Of a stretch of 64,000 bases of DNA, positions 20,555 through 30,759 are shown piece after piece. Under the pieces are notes generated by a model. The model did no database searches. It was not told the DNA's origin and worked only from the letters and a program-made list of their open reading frames with translations. The stretch lies in assembly GCF_918797505.1 (NCBI RefSeq), contig NC_092793.1, positions 82,395,912 to 82,459,911 of the forward strand. The letters run 5' to 3'. Within the stretch, counting starts at the first letter, position 1. The number at the start of each line of letters is the position of its first letter. The translations under genes were made by a program, and so were the position numbers. Source of the stretch: Bemisia tabaci. Lineage: Eukaryota > Arthropoda > Insecta > Hemiptera > Aleyrodidae.

Positions 20555-22088
20555 GTAAAATAAAGCAGGGTATCGGATGCTATACTACTGAAATATAAAC
20601 ACAGAGCCTAAAAGCGTAATGTCACGCCTCTAGGTTTGCATGCAGTTGAAAGATGCCGACAACGTCGCGGAGTCGAATGAACCAGAAAATAAAGCAGAAC
20701 GGAGCCAATAAGCGTGAAGTGCCTTAAAACACACCGCCACAACCATAGCAGATTACTAGCGGAGAGTTCGAGTAGATCAGCCGAGAAGCCCGCCTCTTGA
20801 ACTTATCCATGCATCAGAGAGATCGGATATTATTTTCAACGAACTTGCTTCTTGGTCGGACCAAAGCAGCCGCGATTTTGCAAGCTGGCAACACTGTTTT
20901 CCCTTCATTTAAGGGGGATAAGGAATATCCCTCAGGTCACAGAGGGGCTCAGAGAGGCGTTCCCTGAAATTTTTTTGACATTTTCACGCATCTAATATGT
21001 AGTTTGAGTCAATTTCGTCATGATTAATTAACATTTCTTCCTTCCTCCTTTTTTCGGGGAAACGAGGGGGCGTGTGCCCCCTGCGCCCTTCTTTGATTTC
21101 CCTGTAAGTATAGTGCACTCACGTATAGATATATTGAATAAATATCTTGCTATTCATTTGTCTAGTTTTCCTACAAAATTTTAAGTTTCCTTGCTTCCAC
21201 TTCATTGCTACAATTATTGATAAATTTTCTCTATAAAATATTGAATAGAAACTCTTTTTATCTGCGAGTAGTTTCGACAAGGAGAGGTCACGCAGTGTCC
21301 CAACTGGATTTTGATCGGATTATGTGGTCAAAATATTCTGCTTACGATACCGTTTTCGTTTCACTCGATGGCCATATATACGTAGTACCTCAGCAAGTTC
21401 AACGATTTAGGAAACACACTGGAAATCATGGAGACTTGAACGCAACGGTAGAAAAGTAAACCATTTTATGTCGTGCTAACTCCCTATTCGTTCAGTCCAG
21501 TTGGCCATAGTGACCGTGGTGAAATACTTTCCTAATTCAACACCTTTAATTAATACCTAAGACAAATCCAAGACGGCGCGAGCGTGCTACCCATAATCCT
21601 CAACCCGCCCACCGCCCTCGTCCAAAATCTCGCCGACCGGGATCATCCCACATCAAATTATTATTTTCTGACCGCTTTTGCGCATGCATTCCCAGGTCTT
21701 GCCCATAGCCACTCCACATTTCGCTCAGGTCAGCGAATGAACTCAAGCGATTTCACCAGACGTGCATCATAAGTCAGTGAAGTTGATGCCAAATTTAAAT
21801 AAATCATACCATAAAATCCAAAATTTTTGTTACAGTATAAGCTTTCTAACTTTTCAAACTGTTTCGTGACTCAAGGAACGAATTTTAAGATTACTTCGTT
21901 TGCATTACCTACTTTGTTGATGCCCGAATTTCTAAACATCTCTCGAAATTTACTTCTTAAACATCTCTATTTATTTAAAAAAATATTAAAAGTCGCAAAC
22001 GTGTAAAAGTGACAAATAACTTCCATGTGTCGCAAACAGTCGAAGATCGCCGGCAATTTGCAAGCGATATTTGTCGTAACTCGGCAAA
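20555..22088. other. Unrecognised sequence
   Basis: An 84-residue plus frame at 21205-21459 is not recognisable. A GAGGGGGCGTGTGCCCCC inverted pair lies near 21066-21083. No element ends were found. Confidence 0.4.
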
Positions 22089-22326
22089 TTGAGGAGCTTT
22101 CCGGAAAAAGGGCACATAGCAAAAAATAGCGTTTGAGAGAAATGCATTTTAAGTTTCCATCATTAATTTCTGGCCACTGATGGTACCTTTCATCGCATTT
22201 TGGACTCCCGATTTTGAACGAAAGTCACTGTCAGTGACCATGAAGTAATGACCAAAACTTCAAATGCATTTCTCTCAAACGCAATTTTTTGCCATGTGCC
22301 CTTTTTCCGGAAAGCTCCTCAATTGT
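22089..22326. mobile_element. MITE (family N), about 238 bp
   Basis: The left arm has AATTGAGGAGCTTTCCGGAA, AAAGGGCACAT and GCGTTTGAGAGAAATGCATTT. The right arm is the inverse: AAATGCATTTCTCTCAAACG, then ATGTGCCCTTT and TTCCGGAAAGCTCCTCAATT. Arms of about 68 bp are nearly perfect. It is non-coding. Confidence 0.85.
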
Positions 22327-22478
22327 ATAATAATTTGCATCGACATGGTAGATGTAAAATTGGCAAAGAACTTCAAAAGCACGGTCCTGGCTTAGAGTGC
22401 CTTCATTTTTTCCGTGTTACACTCTGCTCTGCGACGAAGTTATAGTTTAGTTGCCAATCCAATCCAAGCCCAACGAAT

Positions 22479-22642
22479 CAGTGGCGTGGCGTGCTTTGCG
22501 ATATATCGACTGTTATGCCATTTAAACCTATGGTGAAGAATCGATTATTAGGGTGTTCGCTGCGAACACCCTGTTTATCGATCATTTTCCATAGGTTTAA
22601 ATGGCATAACAGTCGATTAATCGCAATTCACGCCACGCCACT
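22479..22642. mobile_element. Family H hAT MITE, copy 3
   Basis: Ends are CAGTGGCGTGGCGTGC and CACGCCACGCCACTG. The arms pair almost without break: GCCATTTAAACCTATGG pairs with CCATAGGTTTAAATGGC. Flanks are CAACGAAT (22471-22478) and CAACAAAT (22643-22650), an 8-bp duplication with one change. The small frame across it is a shadow. Confidence 0.88.
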
Positions 22643-23487
22643 GCAACAAATGTCACTAATTTCGCACTACAAGCGCAAGCGTGTGTACTAGGTGACGCTA
22701 TGCATTCAGGAAGAAAAACAAAATTCACCATTTGACCGCAAAAACACCCAAAAACTGAAAATTGACTGAAAAAATACAAGGATTTTTTCATAAAATGCGA
22801 ATTATCTTAGAAACCGCACATCTGAGCATAAAAAAATAATAGGACTACAATTAAAGGGTACTTAATTTCAAATTAGATACATTCATGAAGACTGCACGAA
22901 AGCCAAAAGTAAGCGGAGTCAGAAATCTCCCTAAAAAATTAGCTTCCTCGCTGAATTCGGCGTCAAGCGAGGAACATCCCGGAAAGGCGCTGCTTGTAAG
23001 GAAGCACTTAAAAAAGGGAAATTGAAACCTATAGATGTTTCAATACTCCAATTTTCATGGCAAACAGCATATTTGACACAAAAAACTTTAATCATTTTCC
23101 CCAAAATGCATCATTTTGGAGCGTCGAGATCAAGCGATACTTGTACTGGGACAGTCTACATGGTGTTTTACGAGTAAAATAATCAAACAAGGGATAAAAT
23201 AATTAATTTCAATTTGTAGTTTCTATATAAAAATTGCACTTAATGAGATCACAAGTGCCAAAACATGTGACAACCAAGAATGGGTAAACAAAAGTAACCT
23301 GTTCGATTCGACCCTTACCCTTACACCCACAGAGAACCGCGGACGAGAATCGCTAAAATTATTGAGAGGAACAATTTTAGAGGAACGCTAGGCTGGCGCA
23401 GCCGCACGCCGAACAGTCGTTGAGTAATTATCTTCACACTGTCTGACCGTTGCAGTCCCCAGTTTTGGCTGACCCTACGGCCTAGAC
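22643..23487. other. Unrecognised sequence before the large foldback
   Basis: No gene or element ends were seen. A 72-residue minus frame at 23321-23539 crosses the foldback boundary and is a shadow. Confidence 0.4.
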
Positions 23488-23639
23488 TAGTACGGTGGGT
23501 ACGATCAAAATCGACGATTTTTTGATTGGAAATTGCCACTTCGGGAGGTCATACTAGATGAAAAAATAAAAGTTTTTGTCCGTAGAACCACTTTCAAATC
23601 CGTGCAGGATCCAAGATGGCGGCCGTTAAAGATGGCGGC

Positions 23640-24480
23640 CAAGCGCTTTTTTGAAGTGCTATATCTCTGTTGCTAATTGTCCGATTTTGATTTTCTTTTT
23701 TTTAAGTGAGAGCTAAAAGGGCCTAGAATATGAATAAATTATAACAAATTCAACTTGGCCGACAATTTGTCCAAAATTTTACAAAAAATTTTTTCCTTGA
23801 AAATTCCTAAAATTTCAAAGCAAAATAACTTTTAACTGAGCAGGAAAATTGATATTTTCTCTTCAGTAAAAGAGATGGGTCTTAATCTCGCGTTTAATTT
23901 GATACCAAAACCATTTTTGTGCTACGAGTGGTTATCCCGCGAGAGCCATTTAAGTGTCGCGCGATCGGCCGCGGCGCGCGATTTCCACCCCGCGTTCATG
24001 GCCACGGGCGCGCTTCACACGTGTAAAAGGCGCTGTATCTCTCCAACCATTCGTTCGATTTTCAAACTTTTGGTCTCGTTTGAAAGCTACTATAAAGACC
24101 TTTTCAATTAATGTGCATTTTTACATTTACGTTTAAATAATTGGCCATATTATGAAAAAATACGTGAATTTTTAATTTCGATCATCTTAACAGCCGTTGA
24201 TTGTTTGTTTCTGGGCGCAATTAGAACCCTTTATTTTCTTGAGGTGGGTGGAGGATTTTCTGACCTTCAAAACGATACCAAAACCTTTTTTTTGTGACGA
24301 ATAGAAAACGCGTGAGGACGATTTTGGTCGCGCGCTCGGGTAGAGGTTCGCCACTTATGCGCCGTGCAACCTCGCGTCGGCCCGCGTTCATGCGCTACAC
24401 AACTGGAATATTCGCTGTTTTTTGATCATTCATCGCACAATTTTCATGAAAATTGTTAATTTTGGAAAATCCTTTCATAC
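23640..24480. repeat. Diverged ~370-bp tandem modules within the foldback arm
   Basis: GATACCAAAACCATTTTTGTG (near 23899) recurs as GATACCAAAACCTTTTTTTTG near 24269, followed in both by CGCG-rich sequence and CCCGCGTTCATG. CTATATCTCTGTTGC..TCCGATTTTGA (near 23660) recurs as CTGTATCTCTCCAAC..TTCGATTTTCA near 24031. The offset is about 370-377 bp throughout. The same pair exists in inverse order in the right arm (about 27010-27850). The 78-residue frames at 23875-24111 and 27379-27615 are the same arm read twice, not two genes. Confidence 0.65.
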
Positions 24481-24507
24481 CCTCTTGAGACGAAGTGAAT
24501 ACCTATA

Positions 24508-24566
24508 AGTAAAAAAAAAAAAAAAATAAAAAAAAAAAAAAAAAAAAAATAAATAAATAAATAAAT
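24508..24566. repeat. A-rich / AAAT tract in the left arm
   Basis: An A run interrupted by single T bases is followed by about five AAAT units. The counterpart in the right arm (about 26926-26980) has different run lengths, as expected if the two arms have slipped independently. Confidence 0.85.
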
Positions 24567-25180
24567 ACTCTGGTTAACACGATAAATATGAAAAAATGTA
24601 TAACGAACTAATTACTTTTCCTTAAGTTTTTATGAGATGGAGATGGATGAAACCGCAACAAACTTGATTCATTATTTGATTCATTACACTTTTACGACGA
24701 AATATTGCCGATAATCAGCATTCTCATGGAATTTTAGGAACGATTTCTACAATTTTCTCGCTTAAAGACGAACTCTACCATTTAATTAAAATTGATCGCA
24801 AAAAGATCAGCGGGCTTAGAATCCTTCCCTGCAACCAAGTGCATAGTGCACGTGGAAAAACTTTTCCGATGCAACAGCGGCGTTTCTCCCTCTTTCGTCC
24901 CCGAAGGCACTTCCAGATGCCTGTTTTCAAACCCTGGAAAAATATACCTGCATGTCGCCTCTATTTTTGGCGGTAAATAGAGGATTTCTTAGCAGACGCA
25001 GGGGCGGATATCGGTTTTCTTTACTCACGCTGGTAGATATGATATGAATGAGAAACCGCAACAAACTTGATTAATTATGTAATTTATCTCGATTTAAAAA
25101 TGGGGATATAACGGCGATTATCGGCATTCTCGTGAATTAGCTATGGTTTATACAAATTTCCTGCTTAGATCAGTCGAGCT

Positions 25181-25640
25181 GGTCACAGAAATGTGTTCTG
25201 ATGCTTGAATCTTGTAAATCAGCTAGAAATAGTAGGATCTATTCCAACAGCAACTCTCAAAGTTCAACGTTAACGGAGATATCGTGCTTTGAAAAATTCG
25301 ATTTATGCCGTTATCCACCGCGGTAGTGAAACCCTTGGTTTCCTCCAATTTGTTTTCATCCGAGTTTCACGCATGTTTCAATTGTTTCACGTTGAGTAAC
25401 CAGTGAAATTGAGTGTCAGCCTGAAAAATGAGAGCAAGGTGGAAGATACCAAGAGTGTCACTATAGTAGTGACACCCAAGCCGTATCCAAAGCGGTACCG
25501 CTTTGGATGACGTCATCAACCGAATTTTTCAAAGTTGGATATCTTTGTTAATATTGAACGAAGAAAGCTTTTGCTCGTACAAATCTTTTTGTTTATAGCT
25601 GATCCACAAGAATCAAACGTCAAAACACGATTCTGTGACC
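25181..25640. mobile_element. Family A palindromic element, complete copy
   Basis: Ends are GGTCACAGAA..TGTGTTCTGATGC and CAAAACACGATTCTGTGACC, inverted to each other. Inner blocks also pair: ACCGCGGTAGTGAAACCCTTGG and GGTTTCCTCC against the inverse near 25440-25475. The 460 bp hold no gene. It sits inside the foldback loop between module copies. No clean target duplication remains. The copies at 1-1108 and 62306-62570 share both halves. Confidence 0.7.
25456..25517. repeat. Cluster of three perfect palindromes in family A
   Basis: GTGTCACTA-TAG-TAGTGACAC comes first (25456-25476). A perfect 24-bp palindrome follows at 25485-25508, with half-site ATCCAAAGCGGT and KpnI-type GGTACC at its centre. 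GATGACGTCATC is at 25506-25517 and contains a TGACGTCA CRE-type core. The first two are absent from the copy at 1022-1108, so they look like a local palindromic addition. Confidence 0.75.
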
Positions 25641-25907
25641 CATTAAAATTGATCGCTAAAAGGTCAATGTGTTTAGAATCCTTCCCCACAACGAATCTGG
25701 GAACTCTAAAAAGTTCACGTAGTAGAGTTTCTTCGGACTTTCAATTTTTAGGAAACTCTCCATATCCAAGCATCATATCAGCCACGATAACCCCCCCCCC
25801 CTCCTTCTTTCACAATGTGCCCGATATCCGCCCTGCATGACATTTAAGGCACACTAAGGGGGCATCGATGATGTCCTCCGCGTTAGTAGGAATTTTTTAA
25901 AATTCGG

Positions 25908-26171
25908 TCAATTTATAATAACTTTTGTTAAACTATTACTACAATGACTTGTACGAGCACCTCCAGAACATTGCGTGCAGATGAAACTGCATTGAACTTG
26001 AGCTTTAACACAGGAGCATCTCTTTGTGCAGGTAGACTTGCAATTGCATTTAACAATCTCCCGACAGCCGTTCCAAATGGAAAGAAGATTTGACCAGATG
26101 AGTGACCAACTTTTTCTCTTTTCGATCAACTCGTACTTCTCACGGTCAGGAATTTCTTTTTCTGGAGACAA
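25908..26171 (-). pseudogene. Cysteine-rich CXC-like protein fragment in the foldback loop
   Basis: The 87-residue frame contains CNCKSTCTKRCSC at residues 42-54, then C61, C65 and C68. The pattern is C-x-C-x3-C-x3-C-x-C-x6-C-x3-C-x2-C (about 25968-26048). This is close to the CXC zinc-binding module of tesmin/TSO1-type proteins (CxCxxxxCxxxxCxCxxxxxxCxxxCxCxxC), which binds zinc and DNA. Similar cysteine tails also occur at the C-termini of uncharacterised, often transposon-linked arthropod proteins, which is the likelier source given the location. The first 40 residues have no recognisable domain. Only one half of the two-part CRC domain of a true tesmin is present. It is probably the 3' end of a dead element-encoded gene. 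Whether it is still expressed cannot be judged. Confidence 0.55.
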
Positions 26172-26944
26172 AGCGCGTTCCCAAACTTGCCTTACCTGGT
26201 CAGCAGCGCAAAGGGTGTGCTGCTTTAATGCACCTTTTGTGGGGGCAAATTATGAAGTTCCCTATTTTTGGTGTAAATAGAAATTTTCTAAGCAGATGCA
26301 GGGGCTTATTTGCTGCTTTTTCGCCGTAAGGACGGCAAACCAAGTACATGCAGTGCGTAGAAAATTTTTCCGATGCAACAGTGGCGTTCCTCCTACTTCC
26401 ATCCTCAAAAACGCTTCCAAATATCTACTTCTAAACCCTAGAAAAATTTTCCTACCGTCTCTACTACGAGACAGCAGCAGATATCCACCCCTGCGTCTGC
26501 TAAGAAATCCTCTATTTACCGCCAAAAATAGAGGCGACATGCAGGTATATTTTTCCAGGGTTTGAAAACAGGCATCTGGAAGTGCCTTCGGGGACGAAAG
26601 AGGGAGAAACGCCGCTGTTGCATCGGAAAAGTTTTTCCACGTGCACTATGCACTTGGTTGCAGGGAAGGATTCTAAGCCCGCTGATCTTTTTGCGATCAA
26701 TTTTAATTAAATGGTAGAGTTCGTCTTTAAGCGAGAAAATTGTAGAAATCGTTCCTAAAATTCCATGAGAATGCTGATTATCGGCAATATTTCGTCGTAA
26801 AAGTGTAATGAATCAAATAATGAATCAAGTTTGTTGCGGTTTCATCCATCTCCATCTCATAAAAACTTAAGGAAAAGTAATTAGTTCGTTATACATTTTT
26901 TCATATTTATCGTGTTAACCAGAGTATTTATTTATTTTTTTTTT

Positions 26945-26975
<31 letters not shown>

Positions 26976-28002
26976 TTTACTTATAGGTATTCACTTCGTC
27001 TCAAGAGGGTATGAAAGGATTTTCCAAAATTAACAATTTTCATGAAAATTGTGCGATGAATGATCAAAAAACAGCGAATATTCCAGTTGTGTAGCGCATG
27101 AACGCGGGCCGACGCGAGGTTGCACGGCGCATAAGTGGCGAACCTCTACCCGAGCGCGCGACCAAAATCGTCCTCACGCGTTTTCTATTCGTCACAAAAA
27201 AAAGGTTTTGGTATCGTTTTGAAGGTCAGAAAATCCTCCACCCACCTCAAGAAAATAAAGGGTTCTAATTGCGCCCAGAAACAAACAATCAACGGCTGTT
27301 AAGATGATCGAAATTAAAAAATTCACGTATTTTTTCATAATATGGCCAATTATTTAAACGTAAATGTAAAAATGCACATTAATTGAAAAGGTCTTTATAG
27401 TAGCTTTCAAACGAGACCAAAAGTTTGAAAATCGAACGAATGGTTGGAGAGATACAGCGCCTTTTACACGTGTGAAGCGCGCCCGTGGCCATGAACGCGG
27501 GGTGAAAATCGCGCGCCGCGGCCGATCGCGCGACACTTAAATGGCTCTCGCGGGATAACCACTCGTAGCACAAAAATGGTTTTGATATCAAATTAAACGC
27601 GAGATTAAGACCCATCTATTTTACTGAAGAGAAAATATCAATTTTCCTGCTCAGTTAAAAGTTATTTTGCTTTGAAATTTTAGGAATTTTCAAGGAAAAA
27701 ATTTTTTGTAAAATTTTGGACAAATTGTCGGCCAAGTTGAATTTGTTATAATTTATTCATATTCTAGGCCCTTTTAGCTCTCACTTAAAAAAAAGAAAAT
27801 CAAAATCGGACAATTAGCAACAGAGATATAGCACTTCAAAAAAGCGCTTGGCCGCCATCTTTAACGGCCGCCATCTTGGATCCTGCACGGATTTGAAAGT
27901 GGTTCTACGGACAAAAACTTTTATTTTTTCATCTAGTATGACCTCCCGAAGTGGCAATTTCCAATCAAAAAATCGTCGATTTTGATCGTACCCACCGTAC
28001 TA

Positions 28003-30104
28003 AGACTTGTTCCCATGAAGTATGATTCAGGGATTTAAATTAGTTCAAGTTCAGACGTTTATCGCAATGACTGACGATATCTGTGTTATAGTAAAAAACG
28101 GAAATCAGTGAAAACTATTCTAGGATGAAGCAAAAAACTTTTTTTGTACAAATTCTCCTTTCCAAGGCCTTGCCAATGTGAGCCATTTAAGTAAAATTTA
28201 ATTTCATCATGTAAGGTCAAAAGGCTCTTTTTAGGATCTCAAGATTTATCTCCATACGTATCTTCAGCGTTCGTTCTAAAAAAATCAACCACGTCTCGCT
28301 GCTATAATACGTCTCCGGTTTCAGACACTATCATAAAAATGTACTGAATAATTTATGCACCAAGTTGTTATAGGATGCCTTTAGGGTCTATTAAGCCAAA
28401 AATGAGCTTTGAAATCTCTCTAGTTTGGACAGGAAATTGATAGCAGTTTTCACCTATACGGCTCAACAAAAGCAAGAAAAATCGCTGCAATTCTGAGACG
28501 GACGGATGAAATACTTCTAAAAGCGATTGCTTGCATATGGTTCATGATGAAATTAGCCAATCCTATTTTTTCCAGTTCTTCATTTCATCAATTCAAGATA
28601 AGTGTCTTACGACGGAACAAGAAAGCAAACGTCGAATGGAATCAACGATTAGAGCGACGACTTATGACGTTTGATGATTCTCGTCCCTATATTGTCACTC
28701 TTACAAAATATAGAAGTTAATCATTGTCCGTTCTCTAAATTTTCCATAACCTATTTGTTGAGAGTATTTTTTCTAAAAAGAAGAACAAAATCCCAAACTG
28801 CTTCATCTCTTGCAACAAGAACAATTATAATTATGAGCATGGATTCAAAATACCATCAGCAAGCGTATTGCTTTCCTTTCTTTTTTCGCCATCTTTCATG
28901 ACGATTAGCACCTCTGAAGACTGAGTGATTTGGGGATGAAAGAAAATAATCTCAAATAACATTATGAATCAGGAATTCTGATATATTCCTGACATGTGCA
29001 ACCTTACCGATAATTTAGTATCGATCGATAAACTTATACAAACATATGCCGGTCATCAAGTAGCGTAACTGAAAACCATCGGGACTGTGCCATGAGAAAA
29101 AAACAATGCAAAAGAGAGTGTTCCAGCCAGAAGATCAGAGATCATTACTACAAAAACGACGGAATGAAAACACGTCATCTAGCAATTAAGGGTCAAAATA
29201 TTTCCGGTGATGTTGCCAACTGAAATTTAAAGCTCTCATTAATGAAAGCGGCTTTCGTACAACTTCCGTTACCTCATGTAATTTCAATAAAAAAATGCAA
29301 GAAAAAGAAAGATTTCAAACGCCCGACTTGCCGAAAATACCATTAATATACCATTCAGGGTGGGATGATCTGTACCACAAACACTATGAACATCTCAAGT
29401 GAAAAAAAATAAAATCCGGCAATCATCTCGCTAGGTAATATTTTTAAAAAATCAAAACAACTATCTACAACTGAAGTCAAAGGAACACGATTTTGTTACG
29501 GCAGTTAACAGACATATCGTCGCTCCTTTAACGTAAAGGCTTATCTCGATTTCCACGTAAGCCTCGATATCCGTATAACTCCATGCTTTTCGCGTCTCAT
29601 AATATAAAAATACGCCCTTACGATAGAGGAGCGACAATTTTAATATGGATATTCCGACGAAATATCTCATTAAAGAAATTCAAACAAGTAATTACGAACA
29701 CAATAGAAAGGCTTTATATTATGAAGGTTTTTCCCTGAGTTTTTTACGAGAAACATAGGACAAGAAATTAACATTTTTGGCAACAGGGTAGAATAGATCC
29801 TTGTGAAATAGCCGGCAATGGACAAGTGTCGCGACGTTGGAGGTGTGTCCTTGCATAGGGTGGGAGCAATTACGTAGCATGATAAAAATATGCTTTGACA
29901 GATTAAACAAAAACCAAATTTATCGAGGGTGCGGAGATAATGAGGGTGTTGAATCCACATCGGTGCTGCAAGGCGCGAAATGAAATTATCCCGTCTAACC
30001 AAGCAGAACTTCCGTTGGAATCAGGGAAACCGGGAGCAGAAGTATTCGTCGCATCTGCAGCCTGAGTGTTGAAATTTTATGTTTGTCGGGTAGACCTGCA
30101 CTGT
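28003..30104. other. Unrecognised AT-rich sequence
   Basis: No gene or element ends were seen. The 110-residue minus frame at 29670-30002 and the 76-residue plus frame at 28671-28901 show no motif. Both are in AT-rich DNA and are not called. Confidence 0.45.
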
Positions 30105-30345
30105 TAAAAAAAAACTGAGCACACCGGTGTGTTTATTCGGCTCATTTGTCCTAAGGAACATAAGCTTAGTGTTCTCAATATCCGCGAGTGGTTAAGAGGA
30201 ACACACCGGTGCATTCCAGTACACACCAGCGTGTTCACTGAACCGGCGAGCATGATAAGAACGCCAAGCATACCTAGATCACACTACCCTGCATATCCGC
30301 AAACACACCCGTGTATTCCGCAAACACACACCCGTATGCACCGCA
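30105..30345. repeat. CACACCGGTGT-type motif cluster with a short tandem
   Basis: GCACACCGGTGTGT, GAACACACCGGTGCATTCC, GTACACACCAGCGTGTTC and the tandem pair CGCAAACACACCCGTGTATTC / CGCAAACACACACCCGTATG (30298-30341) are variants of one short motif in both orientations. No gene is supported. The 113-residue frame across it owes its repetitive residues to this DNA. Confidence 0.6.
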
Positions 30346-30424
30346 AAATTTTCGACGTATTTCCTGATCGGCAGCGCACTCTAGTTGTGAGGTGTCCAAG
30401 TTTTCTGAAGGTACATCAGACATT

Positions 30425-30610
30425 TATTGTTCGGATACATTCTTTATATACAATTATACAGATTAATTAGACACAAGAGACATGCACACATTTCAACGAA
30501 TCAATTAGACTTACCAATTCAGCGTAAAATCTCCGTGGTCCGGAGGAGATTTAAACCCGTGATGCCTGGATTTCCAGCGAGACACGCTACCAACCGGGCT
30601 CGCGAGGCTG
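30425..30610 (-). mobile_element. tRNA-derived SINE
   Basis: The minus strand reads GAGCCCGGTTGGTAGCGTGT (an A-box-like region, 30590-30601 core), then TCTCGCTGGAAATCCAGGCA and TCACGGGTTTAAATCTCC (B-box-like GGTTTAAATCTCC, 30544-30556). The spacing of about 33 bp between boxes is right for a tRNA-type RNA polymerase III promoter. A tRNA-unrelated body of about 110 bp follows and ends near AACAATAAATGTC. It does not fold as a functional tRNA: there is no acceptor pairing and no clean anticodon arm, so it is a SINE and not a tRNA gene. Confidence 0.65.
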
Positions 30611-30759
30611 CTCAAAAATGCAAGAATTACAAATTACTGAACAAGCTCATTGTTGAAGTCAATTTGGCACTCTTTTAGTTGAGTCACGTTCCTTTTTCTG
30701 AGGGACAAGGATATGCCATCCTCAATCTGGCTCTACATAGTGCCTTAACAAAACGAATA

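Larger units (their letters stand above)
25013..26479. other. Loop of the foldback element with diverged modules
   Basis: The loop contains older, diverged direct copies of the inner arm. AAACCGCAACAAACTTGATT is at about 25050, against 24651 in the arm. AAAATTGATCGCTAAAAGGTC is at 25646 (arm 24786). CCTATTTTTGGTGTAAATAG is near 26261 (arm 24960). TTTTTCCGATGCAACAGTGG is near 26366 (arm 24861). A family A element (25181-25640) is inserted between two of them, and a cysteine-rich fragment lies at 25908-26171. Confidence 0.65.
23488..28002. mobile_element. Large foldback element with 1.5-kb inverted arms
   Basis: The left arm is 23488-25012 and the right arm 26480-28002, inverted copies of each other. 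The mirror positions sum to 51490 outside and 51492 inside an A-rich tract, so only a 2-bp net length difference accumulates over 1.52 kb. The few substitutions I found include one turning CCAAAACC context to TCAAAACC and one beside CACCCCGC. The ends read TAGTACGGTGGGTACGATC. Flanking AGAC occurs on both sides (23484-23487 and 28003-28006), a candidate 4-bp target duplication. The 1467-bp loop is not palindromic as a whole. Arms and loop contain GATGGCGGCC blocks, tandem modules and a family A element. No intact transposase is present. Confidence 0.85.

Noticed and set aside
25908..26171. A host tesmin/LIN54-type gene
   Set aside because: Only one partial CXC module is present, with no second module and no exon context, and it lies inside a repeat loop.
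24792..26700. Two identical 62-residue frames (24792-24980 plus, 26512-26700 minus) that could be taken for a duplicated gene
   Set aside because: They are the same inverted arm read on opposite strands. The sequence has no protein-like features, and its module also occurs diverged in the loop.
23488..28002. Assembly artefact as an explanation for the inverted repeat
   Set aside because: This is not fully excluded, but hairpin-read artefacts usually lack a long unique loop. Here the loop is 1467 bp, the arms differ by substitutions and A-tract length, and a possible AGAC duplication flanks them.
30544..30610. A functional tRNA gene
   Set aside because: A- and B-box-like motifs are present but there is no acceptor stem or clean anticodon arm, and a SINE-type tail follows.
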